Of a DNA stretch of 64,000 nt, positions 16,927 to 24,675 are shown piece after piece. This stretch comes from Nocardioides rubriscoriae (GTDB lineage Bacteria; Actinomycetota; Actinomycetes; Propionibacteriales; Nocardioidaceae): the NCBI RefSeq assembly GCF_008087085.1, contig NZ_VIYJ01000003.1:62001-126000 (forward strand), written 5' to 3'. The translations under genes and the position numbers were made by a program. The notes under the pieces were generated by a model. That model searched no databases. It saw only the letters and a list, made by a program, of their open reading frames with translations, and was not told the DNA's origin. Within the stretch, counting starts at the first letter, position 1. Each line of letters starts with the position of its first letter.

Positions 16927-17454
16927 ATGAAGGTTCCAGTCGCGTCAGCGTTGGTGGTCGGACTCGTGGGAGTGGTGATCACCTACCTGTACGTCGGCCC
17001 GTTCGCCAGCCTCGGTCTGCTTGTCCCGGCCACGTTCCTCGGGGCGGCCAGCTACTTCGCCGCAGGTGGCACGACCGCCACCCTCGCCTCGTCGACCGCC
17101 ACCAACGTGTGGGGCATCGTGTGCGGGACGGTCGCCCTGGTGATGCTCAGCCACACCACCAGCGACATCGTGGTCGCGCTCATCGTCGGCGGCATGACGG
17201 CCGTCTTCATCCTCGGTTCGCTCGTGGACGCGCTGGGGTTCGTCCCGGGCTCCGTGATCGGGTTCGCCACCACGGTCCTGTTCGGTCTGCTGACGGGCGC
17301 CTCGGGCACCGACTTCTCGCTGCCGACCGGCCCCTTCACCGTCATGCTGATCTCGTTCCTGGTCGGCAACGCCTACGGGTGGGCGGGCAGCCAGGTCGTG
17401 CCCCGCGTCGTCGCCGCGACGACCACGGGGGAGCCGGCTCCGGCGACGGCGTAG
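16927..17454 (+). CDS. DUF1097-type membrane protein
   Basis: A 175-residue integral membrane protein with about five helices. The pattern L-Y-V-G-P-F-A, F-A-A-G-G-T, T-S-D-I-V-V-A and F-L-V-G-N-A-Y-G-W fits DUF1097 proteins, which are small membrane proteins of unknown function. GGAAGAAGG at 16911-16919 provides a ribosome binding site 7 nt before ATG. A 217-nt region upstream (16710-16926) probably carries its promoter; I could not assign -10/-35 boxes with confidence. It converges on the heliorhodopsin gene. Confidence 0.7.
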   Translation: MKVPVASALVVGLVGVVITYLYVGPFASLGLLVPATFLGAASYFAAGGTTATLASSTATNVWGIVCGTVALVMLSHTTSDIVVALIVGGMTAVFILGSLVDALGFVPGSVIGFATTVLFGLLTGASGTDFSLPTGPFTVMLISFLVGNAYGWAGSQVVPRVVAATTTGEPAPATA

Positions 17455-17468
17455 GCCGGGCCGTCGTG

Positions 17469-17509
17469 GCCGGTTGAGCCGGGCTGGGCCCGGCCCACGC
17501 TCAGCCGGC
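17469..17509. terminator. Large hairpin between convergent genes
   Basis: GCCGGTTGAGC (17469-17479) pairs with GCTCAGCCGGC (17499-17509) except for one G:U, enclosing a second GC stem (GCCGGGC/GGCCCGGC). It lies between the DUF1097 stop and overlaps the heliorhodopsin stop codon, so it may end both transcripts. Confidence 0.5.
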
Positions 17510-18292
17510 CAGCGACCCGCCGAAGATCTGCCAGGCCAGGGCTGACTTCGCGACCAGCGAGAGCACGAGGTAGACCTTCTCGCCGTAGGCGTAGCTCGCC
17601 CACCGGCCGATCCCGCGGTACTGGAGGTACTGGTTGGCGGCGAAGCTCATGAAGAAGACGAACAGCGAGATCGCGATGCCCCACACGAAGCCGGGCAGGT
17701 CGCCGTTGGCGTTGGCCCCGAAGAGGTTGACGAAGATGACCACCCACGGGGTCGCGCCGGCCAAGCACCCGAACCAGAACGGCATCATCGTGACGGTCGC
17801 GCGCCCCGGCGGGTTGACGCTCTCCTGCAGCCAGCCGAACAGGATCATCGCCACATTGGCCCCGGCGATCGCGAGGATCGCCGAGATGCCGGTGACGCCG
17901 TTGTAGAACCCGATCAGGATCACCATGATCGTCGCGCTGATCGAGTACTCGACCCACCGGAAGCGGTTGATGCCACGTCGCAGGTCGACCTCGTAACGGC
18001 CGCGCAGGACCGTGGCGGTGAGCAGGTGGTCGAGCGCGGCCAGGGCCAGGAACACCGCGATGGCCGGGCCGATCGCGACGTCGAACTGGTCGGTCGGGGC
18101 GGGCACGGTGCTGCCGGGCGGTCCGTCGGGGAACGACGAGGTGACGGTGATGCTGAAGTCGGTGGCCAGCACGAGCACGAGCACGGCCTGGACGCCGTGG
18201 AGCGCGGTGAGCCCGAGGTTCCAGCGGCGCAGGCGCGCCAGGCTCTGGTCGTCGACGCCGGTCGCGGTGCCGGTGGTGCTCACGGTGGTCAC
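17501..18292 (-). CDS. Heliorhodopsin
   Basis: A seven-helix retinal protein of 263 residues. Heliorhodopsin signatures are R-W-V-E-Y-S-I-S-A-T (helix 3, counterion candidate Glu115), YGEKVYLVLSLVAKSALAWQ (helix 7, Schiff-base Lys249), and an N-terminal LRRWNLGLTALHGVQAVLVL. This inverted-topology class has a cytoplasmic-side N-terminus and is thought to be photosensory, enzyme-modulating or transport-related rather than a strong pump. The start is a GTG whose last bases overlap the TGA of the upstream idi gene (GTGA), so translation is coupled. A much longer frame upstream is antisense noise within idi. No retinal-forming dioxygenase is in the window. Confidence 0.93.
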   Translation of the reverse strand: MTTVSTTGTATGVDDQSLARLRRWNLGLTALHGVQAVLVLVLATDFSITVTSSFPDGPPGSTVPAPTDQFDVAIGPAIAVFLALAALDHLLTATVLRGRYEVDLRRGINRFRWVEYSISATIMVILIGFYNGVTGISAILAIAGANVAMILFGWLQESVNPPGRATVTMMPFWFGCLAGATPWVVIFVNLFGANANGDLPGFVWGIAISLFVFFMSFAANQYLQYRGIGRWASYAYGEKVYLVLSLVAKSALAWQIFGGSLAG

Positions 18293-18849
18293 GGCGACTG
18301 CTCCGCGAGCAGCAGCCGCAGCGCGGGGGCCTGCTCGACCAGCCAGGGGCTCAGCGCCCACGGGGCCCGCTCGACGACGGCGAGCACGTCGGCGACGTCG
18401 ACCCAGCGCAGCTCGGCCACCTCGTCGGGGTTGGGCAGCGGCTCGCCGGCGGCGACCGCGGTGAAGACGGGGCAGACCTCGTTCTCGACGATCCCGGCGG
18501 CGTCGACCGCGCGGTAGCGGAAGTCGGGCAGCAGGGGGCGCAGGTCGGTGACCTCGAGGCCGAGCTCGTGGCGCGCGTGGCGGCGTACGGCGTCCTCGAA
18601 GCTCTCGTCGGGGCGGGGGTGGCCGCAGAACGAGTTGGTCCACACCCCCGGCCAGGTGCGCTTGGACAGGGCCCGGCGGCTCACCAGGGTGCGGCCGGCG
18701 GCGTCACGCAGGTGGCACGAGAAGGCCAGGTGCAGCGGGGTCTCGGTGGAGTGGACGGTGGCACGGGGCGCGGTGCCGATCGGCTGACCGGCGTCGTCGA
18801 GGAGGACGACGACGTCGACGAGCTCGGCGGCGGGGGCAGGAGTGGTCAT
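18289..18849 (-). CDS. idi: Isopentenyl-diphosphate delta-isomerase, type I
   Basis: The 186-residue Nudix-fold protein interconverts IPP and DMAPP, the first committed step toward isoprenoids. The active-site Cys75 lies in TNSFCGHP and the catalytic glutamates in VENEVCPVF (about Glu122/Glu124). The Nudix-like helix is F-E-D-A-V-R-R-H-A-R-H-E-L-G-L. Length fits bacterial type I enzymes. It is the first gene of a two-gene unit with heliorhodopsin, which it overlaps by 4 nt; this supports a role in supplying precursor for carotenoid-derived retinal. TATCGT (18863-18858 on the minus strand) precedes the ATG by 8 nt. It is divergent from ubiA with 17 bp between the annotated starts. Confidence 0.93.
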   Translation of the reverse strand: MTTPAPAAELVDVVVLLDDAGQPIGTAPRATVHSTETPLHLAFSCHLRDAAGRTLVSRRALSKRTWPGVWTNSFCGHPRPDESFEDAVRRHARHELGLEVTDLRPLLPDFRYRAVDAAGIVENEVCPVFTAVAAGEPLPNPDEVAELRWVDVADVLAVVERAPWALSPWLVEQAPALRLLLAEQSP

Positions 18850-18866
18850 CGCACACCACGATAGGG

Positions 18867-19754
18867 GTGAGGACCACGAGCAGCACTCGTGCGAGGGTGA
18901 CAGGCATACCTGCTCCACACGCGCCGGCTCCGCAGACGGTCCCCGCTGCGGCGGGGACCTTCGGCGCGCTCGCAGCCGCAGCCCACGGCGGCCCCTGCGT
19001 CGCCGTCACCACCCTGGCCGCGCTGATCGGCGTCGCGCTCGACCTCGACCCCGGTCGGCTCGTCGTGGTGACGGCGGCCGTGCTCGCCGGCCAGCTGACG
19101 ATCGGGTGGGGCAACGACCTGCTCGACGCCCGTCGCGACGCCGAGGTCGGCCGCACCGACAAGCCGATCGCCACCGGTGCCCTGCCGCGCGGCCTGGTGC
19201 AGCGCTGCCTGGTCGTCGCGGCCCTCGCGTGCGTGGTGCTGTCGCTCGCGGCGGGCTGGCGCAGCGGGGTGGTGCACCTGGTGCTCCTGGTCGGCATGGG
19301 ACACGCCTACAACCTCGGCCTCAAGGCCACGGCACTGTCGTGGCTGCCCTACGCCGTCGCGTTCGGGTCGCTGCCCGCCGTCGTGTCGCTCGCCGGCGAC
19401 GGTCACCCGTTGCCGGCGTGGTGGCTGGTGGGCGCCGGGGCGGCCCTCGGGGTGGGGGCCCACCTGCTCAACACGCTGCCCGACCTCGCCGACGACGCGC
19501 GCACCGGTGTGCGCGGGCTCCCGCACCGGATGGGGGAGCGGGCCTCGCGGGTCGCGGCCGCCACGGTGCTGCTGACCGCCTCGGCCCTGGCGGCGCTGGG
19601 CCCGGCCTCCGTCGGGGCCCTGACGTGGACGGCGCTCGGTGTCGTCGCCGTGCTCGCGGTGCTGGCCGCCGTCGGCCGCGGCCGGTGGCCCTTCCGCGCC
19701 GCCATCGTGATCGCCCTGGTCGACGTCGCCCTGCTCGTGGCGGGCGCGCGATGA
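18867..19754 (+). CDS. UbiA-family prenyltransferase
   Basis: A multi-pass membrane protein of about 295 residues. The first Asp-rich motif is N-D-L-L-D-A-R-R-D-A-E-V-G-R-T-D-K-P-I-A-T-G and the second is NTLPDLADDARTGVRGL. These bind Mg-diphosphate in UbiA enzymes, which attach prenyl chains to aromatic acceptors. Directly downstream are a FAD reductase, a type III PKS, a methyltransferase and a FAD hydroxylase, so the aromatic acceptor may be the PKS product (inference). The start is uncertain: GTG 18867 gives 17 bp to idi, and GTG 18897 (VTGIPAP) is an alternative that leaves room for promoters. Confidence 0.85.
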   Translation: MRTTSSTRARVTGIPAPHAPAPQTVPAAAGTFGALAAAAHGGPCVAVTTLAALIGVALDLDPGRLVVVTAAVLAGQLTIGWGNDLLDARRDAEVGRTDKPIATGALPRGLVQRCLVVAALACVVLSLAAGWRSGVVHLVLLVGMGHAYNLGLKATALSWLPYAVAFGSLPAVVSLAGDGHPLPAWWLVGAGAALGVGAHLLNTLPDLADDARTGVRGLPHRMGERASRVAAATVLLTASALAALGPASVGALTWTALGVVAVLAVLAAVGRGRWPFRAAIVIALVDVALLVAGAR

Positions 19755-20893
19755 GCCCCGTCACCGCCCTGACCATCGTCGGCGCCGGACCGGCGGGGGC
19801 CTCCGCCGCGCTCGGGGCGCGGGCCGCCGACCCCTCGCTGGAGGTGACCCTGCTCGACCGCGCCGACTTCCCCCGCGACAAGTCCTGCGGCGACGGCGTC
19901 GCCCCGCACGTGCTCGACCTGCTCGAGGGCGTCGGCGTCACCGGGCTGCTCGACGACCGCGAGCCCGTCACGACCCTGAGCCTGACCCGGGGCGGCCGCG
20001 GGGTGGAGCGCCTGATGGCGCGCCCGGCGTACGTCGTGCCGCGCACCGTGCTCGACGCCCGTCTCGTGGAGGCTGCCCAGGCCGCCGGGGCGACGCTGGT
20101 CCGACACCGGGTGCGCGACCTGGCCGAGCTCGACGAGGCCGCGGTGGTGGTGGGTGCCGACGGCGCGCACTCCGTGCTGCGCAAGGCGCTCGGCCAACCG
20201 CAGGGCGCGACGGCCTTGGCGATCCGTGGCTACGCGCCCACGCCGGCCGGCCACGAGGGCACCCAGCGCATCGTCTTCGGCGGTGCCGACGGTGCCGACG
20301 GGCGGGGCGGCCCGCAGCCGACGTACGCCTGGTCCTTCGACCGCGGCGACGGCCTGGCCAACGTCGGCTACGGCGAGCTGCTGCGCGACGGCCACCGCGC
20401 CCCGACCAAGGCGCGGCTGCTGGCGCGGCTCGAGGAGCTGCTGCCCGGCAGCACCGCCGGCGGCACCGACTGGGTCGGGCACCACCTGCCGCTGTCGACC
20501 GCGCACTGGCACCCCGCCGACGGCCGCGTGCTGCTCGTCGGCGACGCCGCCGGCCTGGTCAACCCGATGACCGGCGAGGGCATCTTCTACGCCGTCGCGA
20601 CCGGCCTGGCCGCCGGTCGCGCCGCCGCCGAGGCCATCGCGGCCGGTGACCCGGCCAGCGCCGGACGCCGCTACGCGCGCGCCACCCGGCCGATCCTGGC
20701 CCGGCACCTGCGCCACACCGCCCTGGCCTCACGGCTGTGCCGCTCGGGCCGCGTGCTCGACGCCGGCCTGCGCGCGTCGGCCCGCGACCAGCGGGTCTTC
20801 GACGACCTCGTCGAGCTGGGCCTGGCCCGCGGCCGGATCACGCCGTCGCTGGCGCGCGCCCTCGCCACGTCGTACCTGGCTCCGACACGATGA
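19751..20893 (+). CDS. FAD-dependent oxidoreductase, geranylgeranyl-reductase-like
   Basis: A 380-residue flavoprotein with an N-terminal LTIVGAGPAGASAAL dinucleotide fold, D-F-P-R-D-K-S-C-G-D-G (geranylgeranyl reductase / squalene-monooxygenase-like), VVGADGAHSVLR, and the C-terminal FAD motif GRVLLVGDAAGLVNPMTGEGI. Members reduce double bonds in prenyl chains or hydroxylate aromatics. ATGA overlap with ubiA ties it to prenyl chemistry, so saturation of the prenyl tail is the simplest hypothesis; hydroxylation remains possible. Confidence 0.85.
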   Translation: MSPVTALTIVGAGPAGASAALGARAADPSLEVTLLDRADFPRDKSCGDGVAPHVLDLLEGVGVTGLLDDREPVTTLSLTRGGRGVERLMARPAYVVPRTVLDARLVEAAQAAGATLVRHRVRDLAELDEAAVVVGADGAHSVLRKALGQPQGATALAIRGYAPTPAGHEGTQRIVFGGADGADGRGGPQPTYAWSFDRGDGLANVGYGELLRDGHRAPTKARLLARLEELLPGSTAGGTDWVGHHLPLSTAHWHPADGRVLLVGDAAGLVNPMTGEGIFYAVATGLAAGRAAAEAIAAGDPASAGRRYARATRPILARHLRHTALASRLCRSGRVLDAGLRASARDQRVFDDLVELGLARGRITPSLARALATSYLAPTR

Positions 20894-20921
20894 CCACGAC
20901 GACGACCATGAAGGAGAAGCC

Positions 20922-21992
20922 ATGAGAGTCCTCAGCGTGCGGGGTGTCCTGCCCGAGCACCGCTACACGCAGGCCGAGATCACCGAGTCGTTCGCGACCA
21001 CCATGATCCGGGGGGCGCTCGACCGCCGGGTCGTCGACCGCTTCCACCGCAACGCCTGCGTCGAGACCCGCCACACCGCGCTCCCGCTCGAGCGCTACGG
21101 CGCGCTGAAGGACTTCGGCGAGTCCAACGACGCCTTCATCGAGGCCGGGGTCGCGCTGGGGGCGCGCGCCGTCGTCGACGCCCTGAAGGCCGTCGACCTG
21201 GCGCCGTCCGACGTCGACCTCATCATCAGCGCCACCGTCACCGGGCTGGCCGTGCCGTCGCTCGAGGCGCGCGTCGCCGCCCTCATCGGGATGCGCCCCG
21301 ACGTCAAGCGGGTGCCGCTGGTGGGGCTGGGGTGCGTGGCCGGGGCGGCCGGCATCGCCCGGCTGCACGACTACCTCGTCGGTCACCCCGACCAGATCGC
21401 GGTGCTGATGTCGGTCGAGCTGTGCTCGCTGACCCTGCAGCGCGACGACGTGTCGGTCGCCAACCTGGTCGCCAGCGGGCTCTTCGGCGACGGTGCCGCC
21501 GCGGTCGTCGCGGCCGGAGCCGACCGGGCCCGCGAGCTCGTCGGAGGCCACGGCGTGCAGCCCGAGGTGCTCGACAGCCGCAGCCGCCTCTACCCCGACT
21601 CCGAGCGCACCATGGGCTGGGACGTCGGCGCCGGCGGCCTCAAGATCGTCCTCGACTCCAGCGTCCCCGACGTGGTGCGCCACTACCTCGGAGACGACGT
21701 CGACCGCTTCCTCGCCGACCACGGCCTGACCCGCGCCGACATCGGCTTCTACGTCGCCCACCCCGGCGGCCCCAAGGTGCTCGAGGCCATGGCCGAGACC
21801 CTCGGTGTCGGCCGCGAGGCCCTGCAGGTCACCTGGGACTCCCTGGCCGCGATCGGCAACCTGTCGTCGGCGTCGGTGCTGCACGTCTTCGCCGACACCC
21901 TGCGCGACCACCCGCCCGAGCCCGGTTCCTACGGCCTGCTCCTGGCCATGGGCCCCGGCTTCTGCTCCGAGCTCGTCCTGCTGAGGGCGTGA
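20922..21992 (+). CDS. Type III polyketide synthase (alkylresorcinol/phenolic-lipid type)
   Basis: A 356-residue chalcone/stilbene synthase fold enzyme with the full triad: Cys138 in LGCVAGAAG, His280 in VAHPGGP and Asn313 in GNLSS. It iteratively condenses malonyl-CoA on an acyl starter and cyclises the chain. The VSVELCSLTLQR region and the ICMT-like methyltransferase plus FAD hydroxylase neighbours match the SrsA-SrsB-SrsC phenolic-lipid arrangement of Streptomyces rather than RppA (THN synthase). A Shine-Dalgarno AAGGAGAAG lies 2 nt before ATG. Product length and cyclisation mode cannot be read from sequence. Confidence 0.9.
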   Translation: MRVLSVRGVLPEHRYTQAEITESFATTMIRGALDRRVVDRFHRNACVETRHTALPLERYGALKDFGESNDAFIEAGVALGARAVVDALKAVDLAPSDVDLIISATVTGLAVPSLEARVAALIGMRPDVKRVPLVGLGCVAGAAGIARLHDYLVGHPDQIAVLMSVELCSLTLQRDDVSVANLVASGLFGDGAAAVVAAGADRARELVGGHGVQPEVLDSRSRLYPDSERTMGWDVGAGGLKIVLDSSVPDVVRHYLGDDVDRFLADHGLTRADIGFYVAHPGGPKVLEAMAETLGVGREALQVTWDSLAAIGNLSSASVLHVFADTLRDHPPEPGSYGLLLAMGPGFCSELVLLRA

Positions 21993-21994
21993 GC

Positions 21995-22522
21995 ATGAGC
22001 ACCGAGGTCCTCTTCACCGTCGTGGTGCTCGCCGTCGGCTTCGAGCGGCTGGCCGAGCTGGTCGTCTCCAAGCGCAACGCCGCCTGGTCGTTCGAGCGTG
22101 GCGGCGTCGAGACCGGCCGCGAGCACTTCCCGTTCATGGTGGTGCTCCACACCGGCTTCCTCGTCGGCGCGCTGGTCGAGGTCTGGGTGCTGCGCCCCGA
22201 CCCGCCGGCGTGGCTCGTCGCGACGCTGCTCGTGCTCGCCGCGGCCAGCCAGGCCCTGCGCTGGTGGTGCATCACGACCCTCGGGCCGCGCTGGAACACC
22301 CGCGTGATCATCGTGCCCGGCCTGGCCCCGGTCACCGGCGGCCCGTACCGGTACGTCGCCCACCCCAACTACGTCGCCGTCGTCGTCGAGGGGGTCGCGC
22401 TCCCGCTGATCGGTGGTGCGTGGATCACCGCGCTGGTCTTCACCGTCGTCAACGCCGGGCTGCTGCGGGTGCGGCTGCGCGTCGAGAACGAGGCGCTCGC
22501 GAGTCTGCCGGCCGCGGCATGA
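21995..22522 (+). CDS. Isoprenylcysteine carboxyl methyltransferase-like membrane methyltransferase
   Basis: A 175-residue membrane protein with four to five helices and the ICMT-family C-terminal SAM-binding signature: G-P-Y-R-Y-V-A-H-P-N-Y-x-A-V, then E followed by a hydrophobic stretch and LRVRLRVENEAL. Next to type III PKS genes, such proteins (SrsB-like) methylate the phenolic hydroxyl of alkylresorcinols; that is the inferred role. I chose the ATG at 21995 because GAGGG lies 7 nt upstream; a GTG at 21989 overlapping the PKS stop is the alternative. Confidence 0.82.
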   Translation: MSTEVLFTVVVLAVGFERLAELVVSKRNAAWSFERGGVETGREHFPFMVVLHTGFLVGALVEVWVLRPDPPAWLVATLLVLAAASQALRWWCITTLGPRWNTRVIIVPGLAPVTGGPYRYVAHPNYVAVVVEGVALPLIGGAWITALVFTVVNAGLLRVRLRVENEALASLPAAA

Positions 22523-22548
22523 TGAGTCCTGTGCGTCGCATGGGTGCC

Positions 22549-22576
22549 GGGTTTCACCGGCCGGCCGGTGAAACCC
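22549..22576. promoter_or_regulatory. 28-bp perfect palindrome (operator candidate 1)
   Basis: The half-site GGGTTTCACCGGCC is followed directly by its exact reverse complement. It shares its 20-bp core (TTCACCGGCC plus complement) with a second palindrome centred 62 bp downstream, about six helical turns. No T-run follows, so an operator is more likely than a terminator, although a hairpin at the end of the PKS operon is possible. Confidence 0.6.
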
Positions 22577-22613
22577 CGACCGGGACGCTGAAATCTTATC
22601 GGCCCGGTCACGC

Positions 22614-22635
22614 ATTCACCGGCCGGCCGGTGAAT
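22614..22635. promoter_or_regulatory. 22-bp perfect palindrome (operator candidate 2)
   Basis: The half-site ATTCACCGGCC is followed by its exact complement and lies 23 bp before the ATG of the FAD hydroxylase gene. Between the two palindromes is the only AT-richer stretch in the gap (GAAATCTTATCGG, about 22590-22602), a candidate -10 region. No regulator gene is nearby to name the binder. Confidence 0.6.
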
Positions 22636-22658
22636 CCTGGGGCCAGAGGGACGACCCC

Positions 22659-23696
22659 ATGACCCCCACCGTCGACCTCCTCGTCGCTGGCGGCGGTCCC
22701 GCCGGCCTCGCCACGGCGCTGCACGCGGCCCGCGCCGGCCTGTCGGTGCGGGTGCTCGAGCCCCGTACGGCGGTCATCGACAAGGCCTGCGGCGAGGGGC
22801 TGATGCCGGGCGCCCTGGCCGCGCTGCACGACCTCGGGGTCGACCCCTCCGGCCACCCGATCTCGGGCATCGCCTACTGCGCGCCCGGCCGCCAGGCCAC
22901 GGCAGCCTTCCGCGAGGGCCCCGGTCGGGGCGTGCGCCGCACCGTGCTCCACGCGACGCTGCGCGACGTGGTCGAGGCCGCCGGGGTCGAGGTCGTGCAG
23001 ACGAAGGCCGAGGCCGTCGAGCAGGACGACGACGGCGTCACCGTCGACGGCGTCCGCGCCCGCTACCTCGTGGCCGCCGACGGGCTGCACTCCCCGCTGC
23101 GCCGCTCGCTCGGGCTCGACAGGCCCCACGGCGGCACCGCCCGCTACGGCCAGCGCCGTCACTACGCGCTCGCGCCGTGGACCGACCGGGTCGAGGTGCA
23201 CTGGGCCCGCGACGCCGAGGCCTACGTGACCCCCGTGGCCGACGACCTCGTGGGGGTCGCCGTGCTGTCGACCACCCGCCGCTCCTACGACGACCACCTC
23301 GCCGCCTTCCCCGGGCTGCGCGCCCGGCTCGCGGACGCCGAGGCGGCCAGCGACGTGCGCGGCGCCGGACCGCTGCGCCAGTCGGCGCGACGTCGTACGG
23401 CGGGGCGGGTGCTGCTGGTCGGCGACGCCGCGGGCTACGTCGACGCCCTGACCGGCGAGGGGGTGGCGCTCGCGCTCGGGCAGTCGGCCGCCGCGGTCCG
23501 GGCCGTCGCCGCCGACCGCCCCGACGACTACGAGGCGGAGTGGCGACGGGTCACCCGGCGCTACCGCTGGCTCACCGCCGGGCTGGTCGTCGCGACCACG
23601 CCGCGACCGCTACGGTCGGTCATCGTGCCGGCTGCCCGCGTCCTTCCTCCCGTCTTCTCCCTCGCGGTCAACGCGCTGGCCCGACCGGTCGGCTGA
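22659..23696 (+). CDS. FAD-dependent hydroxylase / geranylgeranyl-reductase-family flavoprotein
   Basis: A 345-residue flavoprotein with the LLVAGGGPAGLATAL Rossmann motif, K-A-C-G-E-G-L-M-P after the first strand (geranylgeranyl-reductase-family style), LVAADGLHSPLRRSLGL, and GRVLLVGDAAGYVDALTGEG. It is paralogous in layout to the flavoprotein at 19751 but clearly divergent. Following a type III PKS and an ICMT-like methyltransferase it occupies the position of SrsC-type hydroxylases that convert alkylresorcinols to hydroquinone or quinone forms (inference). The operator palindromes directly upstream suggest separate control from the PKS gene. It overlaps the ZIP gene by one base. Confidence 0.83.
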   Translation: MTPTVDLLVAGGGPAGLATALHAARAGLSVRVLEPRTAVIDKACGEGLMPGALAALHDLGVDPSGHPISGIAYCAPGRQATAAFREGPGRGVRRTVLHATLRDVVEAAGVEVVQTKAEAVEQDDDGVTVDGVRARYLVAADGLHSPLRRSLGLDRPHGGTARYGQRRHYALAPWTDRVEVHWARDAEAYVTPVADDLVGVAVLSTTRRSYDDHLAAFPGLRARLADAEAASDVRGAGPLRQSARRRTAGRVLLVGDAAGYVDALTGEGVALALGQSAAAVRAVAADRPDDYEAEWRRVTRRYRWLTAGLVVATTPRPLRSVIVPAARVLPPVFSLAVNALARPVG

Positions 23697-24445
23697 TGCC
23701 GCTCTGGGCGCAGGCCGGTCTCTGGGGACTGCTGTCCGGCGGCACCCTGGTGGTCGGCGCGGCGGTCGCGTGGTGGGTGCGGGTGCCGCGCCTGGTCATC
23801 GCCGGCGTGATGGCCTTCGGGGCCGGCGTGCTCATCTCGGCCCTGGCCTTCGACCTGGTCGACGAGGCCGAGACCACCGGCGGCCTCGGCCCGGCGGTCG
23901 GCGGCCTCGCGCTCGGGGCGACGACGTACGTCGCGGCCAACCTCGTGCTCAACGCCCGCGGGGCGCGCCACCGCAAGCGCTCCGGCGACCAGCAGCCCAG
24001 CGAGGACGAGCAGGCCGGCAGCGGCACCGCCATCGCCGTCGGGGCGCTGCTCGACGGCATCCCCGAGTCGACGGTGCTCGGCCTGTCGCTCACCGCCGGG
24101 CACGGCGTCGGGGTGGCGGTGCTCGCCGCGATCGTGATCTCCAACCTGCCCGAGGGCCTGTCGAGCTCGGCCGGCATGAAGCGCAAGGGCCGCAGCGCCG
24201 GCTTCGTCTTCGGCGTGTGGGGCGCCATCGCGGTGGCCAGCGGGATCGCCGCGCTGCTCGGCTACGCGCTGCTCGACGGCGCCCCGACCGACGTGGTCGC
24301 CGTGATCACCGCCGTCGCCGCCGGCGCCATCCTGGCGATGGTGGCCGACACGATGGTGCCCGAGGCGTTCGAGCGTACCCACGTCTTCAACGGCGCGATC
24401 TGCACCGCCGGCTTCATCGTGGCGTTCGCGATCAGCCGGTCCTGA
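23696..24445 (+). CDS. ZIP-family metal transporter
   Basis: A 249-residue protein with about seven helices. Helix IV carries A-L-L-D-G-I-P-E-S and helix V N-L-P-E-G-L-S-S-S, the metal-binding motifs of ZIP transporters; the usual His is replaced by Leu-Asp in the first (ALLDG rather than H-x-x-x-DG), as in several bacterial ZIPs. A variable cytosolic loop (RHRKRSGDQQPSEDEQAGS) lies between helices III and IV. It likely imports Zn2+ or another divalent metal. It starts within the stop codon of the preceding flavoprotein gene (TGATG), so it is cotranscribed with it. Confidence 0.82.
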   Translation: MPLWAQAGLWGLLSGGTLVVGAAVAWWVRVPRLVIAGVMAFGAGVLISALAFDLVDEAETTGGLGPAVGGLALGATTYVAANLVLNARGARHRKRSGDQQPSEDEQAGSGTAIAVGALLDGIPESTVLGLSLTAGHGVGVAVLAAIVISNLPEGLSSSAGMKRKGRSAGFVFGVWGAIAVASGIAALLGYALLDGAPTDVVAVITAVAAGAILAMVADTMVPEAFERTHVFNGAICTAGFIVAFAISRS

Positions 24446-24462
24446 CCCGGGCCCCACCGAGT

Positions 24463-24478
24463 CCGGGCGAACGCCCGG
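24463..24478. terminator. Short GC hairpin after ZIP gene
   Basis: CCGGGCG-AA-CGCCCGG forms a 7-bp stem just after the ZIP stop. The rest of the 230-nt gap to 24676, including CCCCC/GGGGG arms near 24533-24549, must hold the promoter of the mycosporine operon; I could not assign a clear -35/-10 pair. Confidence 0.45.
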
Positions 24479-24675
24479 GGTGAACGGCCTCGCCCGCACG
24501 GGTGAACATCGCGTCCCCTCCACCGAAGGGTGGTCCCCCTGCCGGTGGGGGCTGACAGCCTTCGAGGCCAAGCGTCGAGTGACCTCCGGCCACACCGCAC
24601 GCGCAGCCAGGGCGAGTCCTCACGCCCGGCACCTCACTGCCAACGCAGCGCGACCACGCGCGGAACGGACTACCC

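Noticed and set aside
17501..18643. 117-codon N-terminal extension of heliorhodopsin
   Set aside because: Arg/Pro-rich antiphase translation of idi; the GTG overlapping the idi stop gives a normal-length heliorhodopsin.
20922..21992. RppA-type tetrahydroxynaphthalene synthase
   Set aside because: Residues around the active Cys and the methyltransferase/hydroxylase neighbours fit alkylresorcinol-type PKS better, and the usual cytochrome P450 partner is missing.
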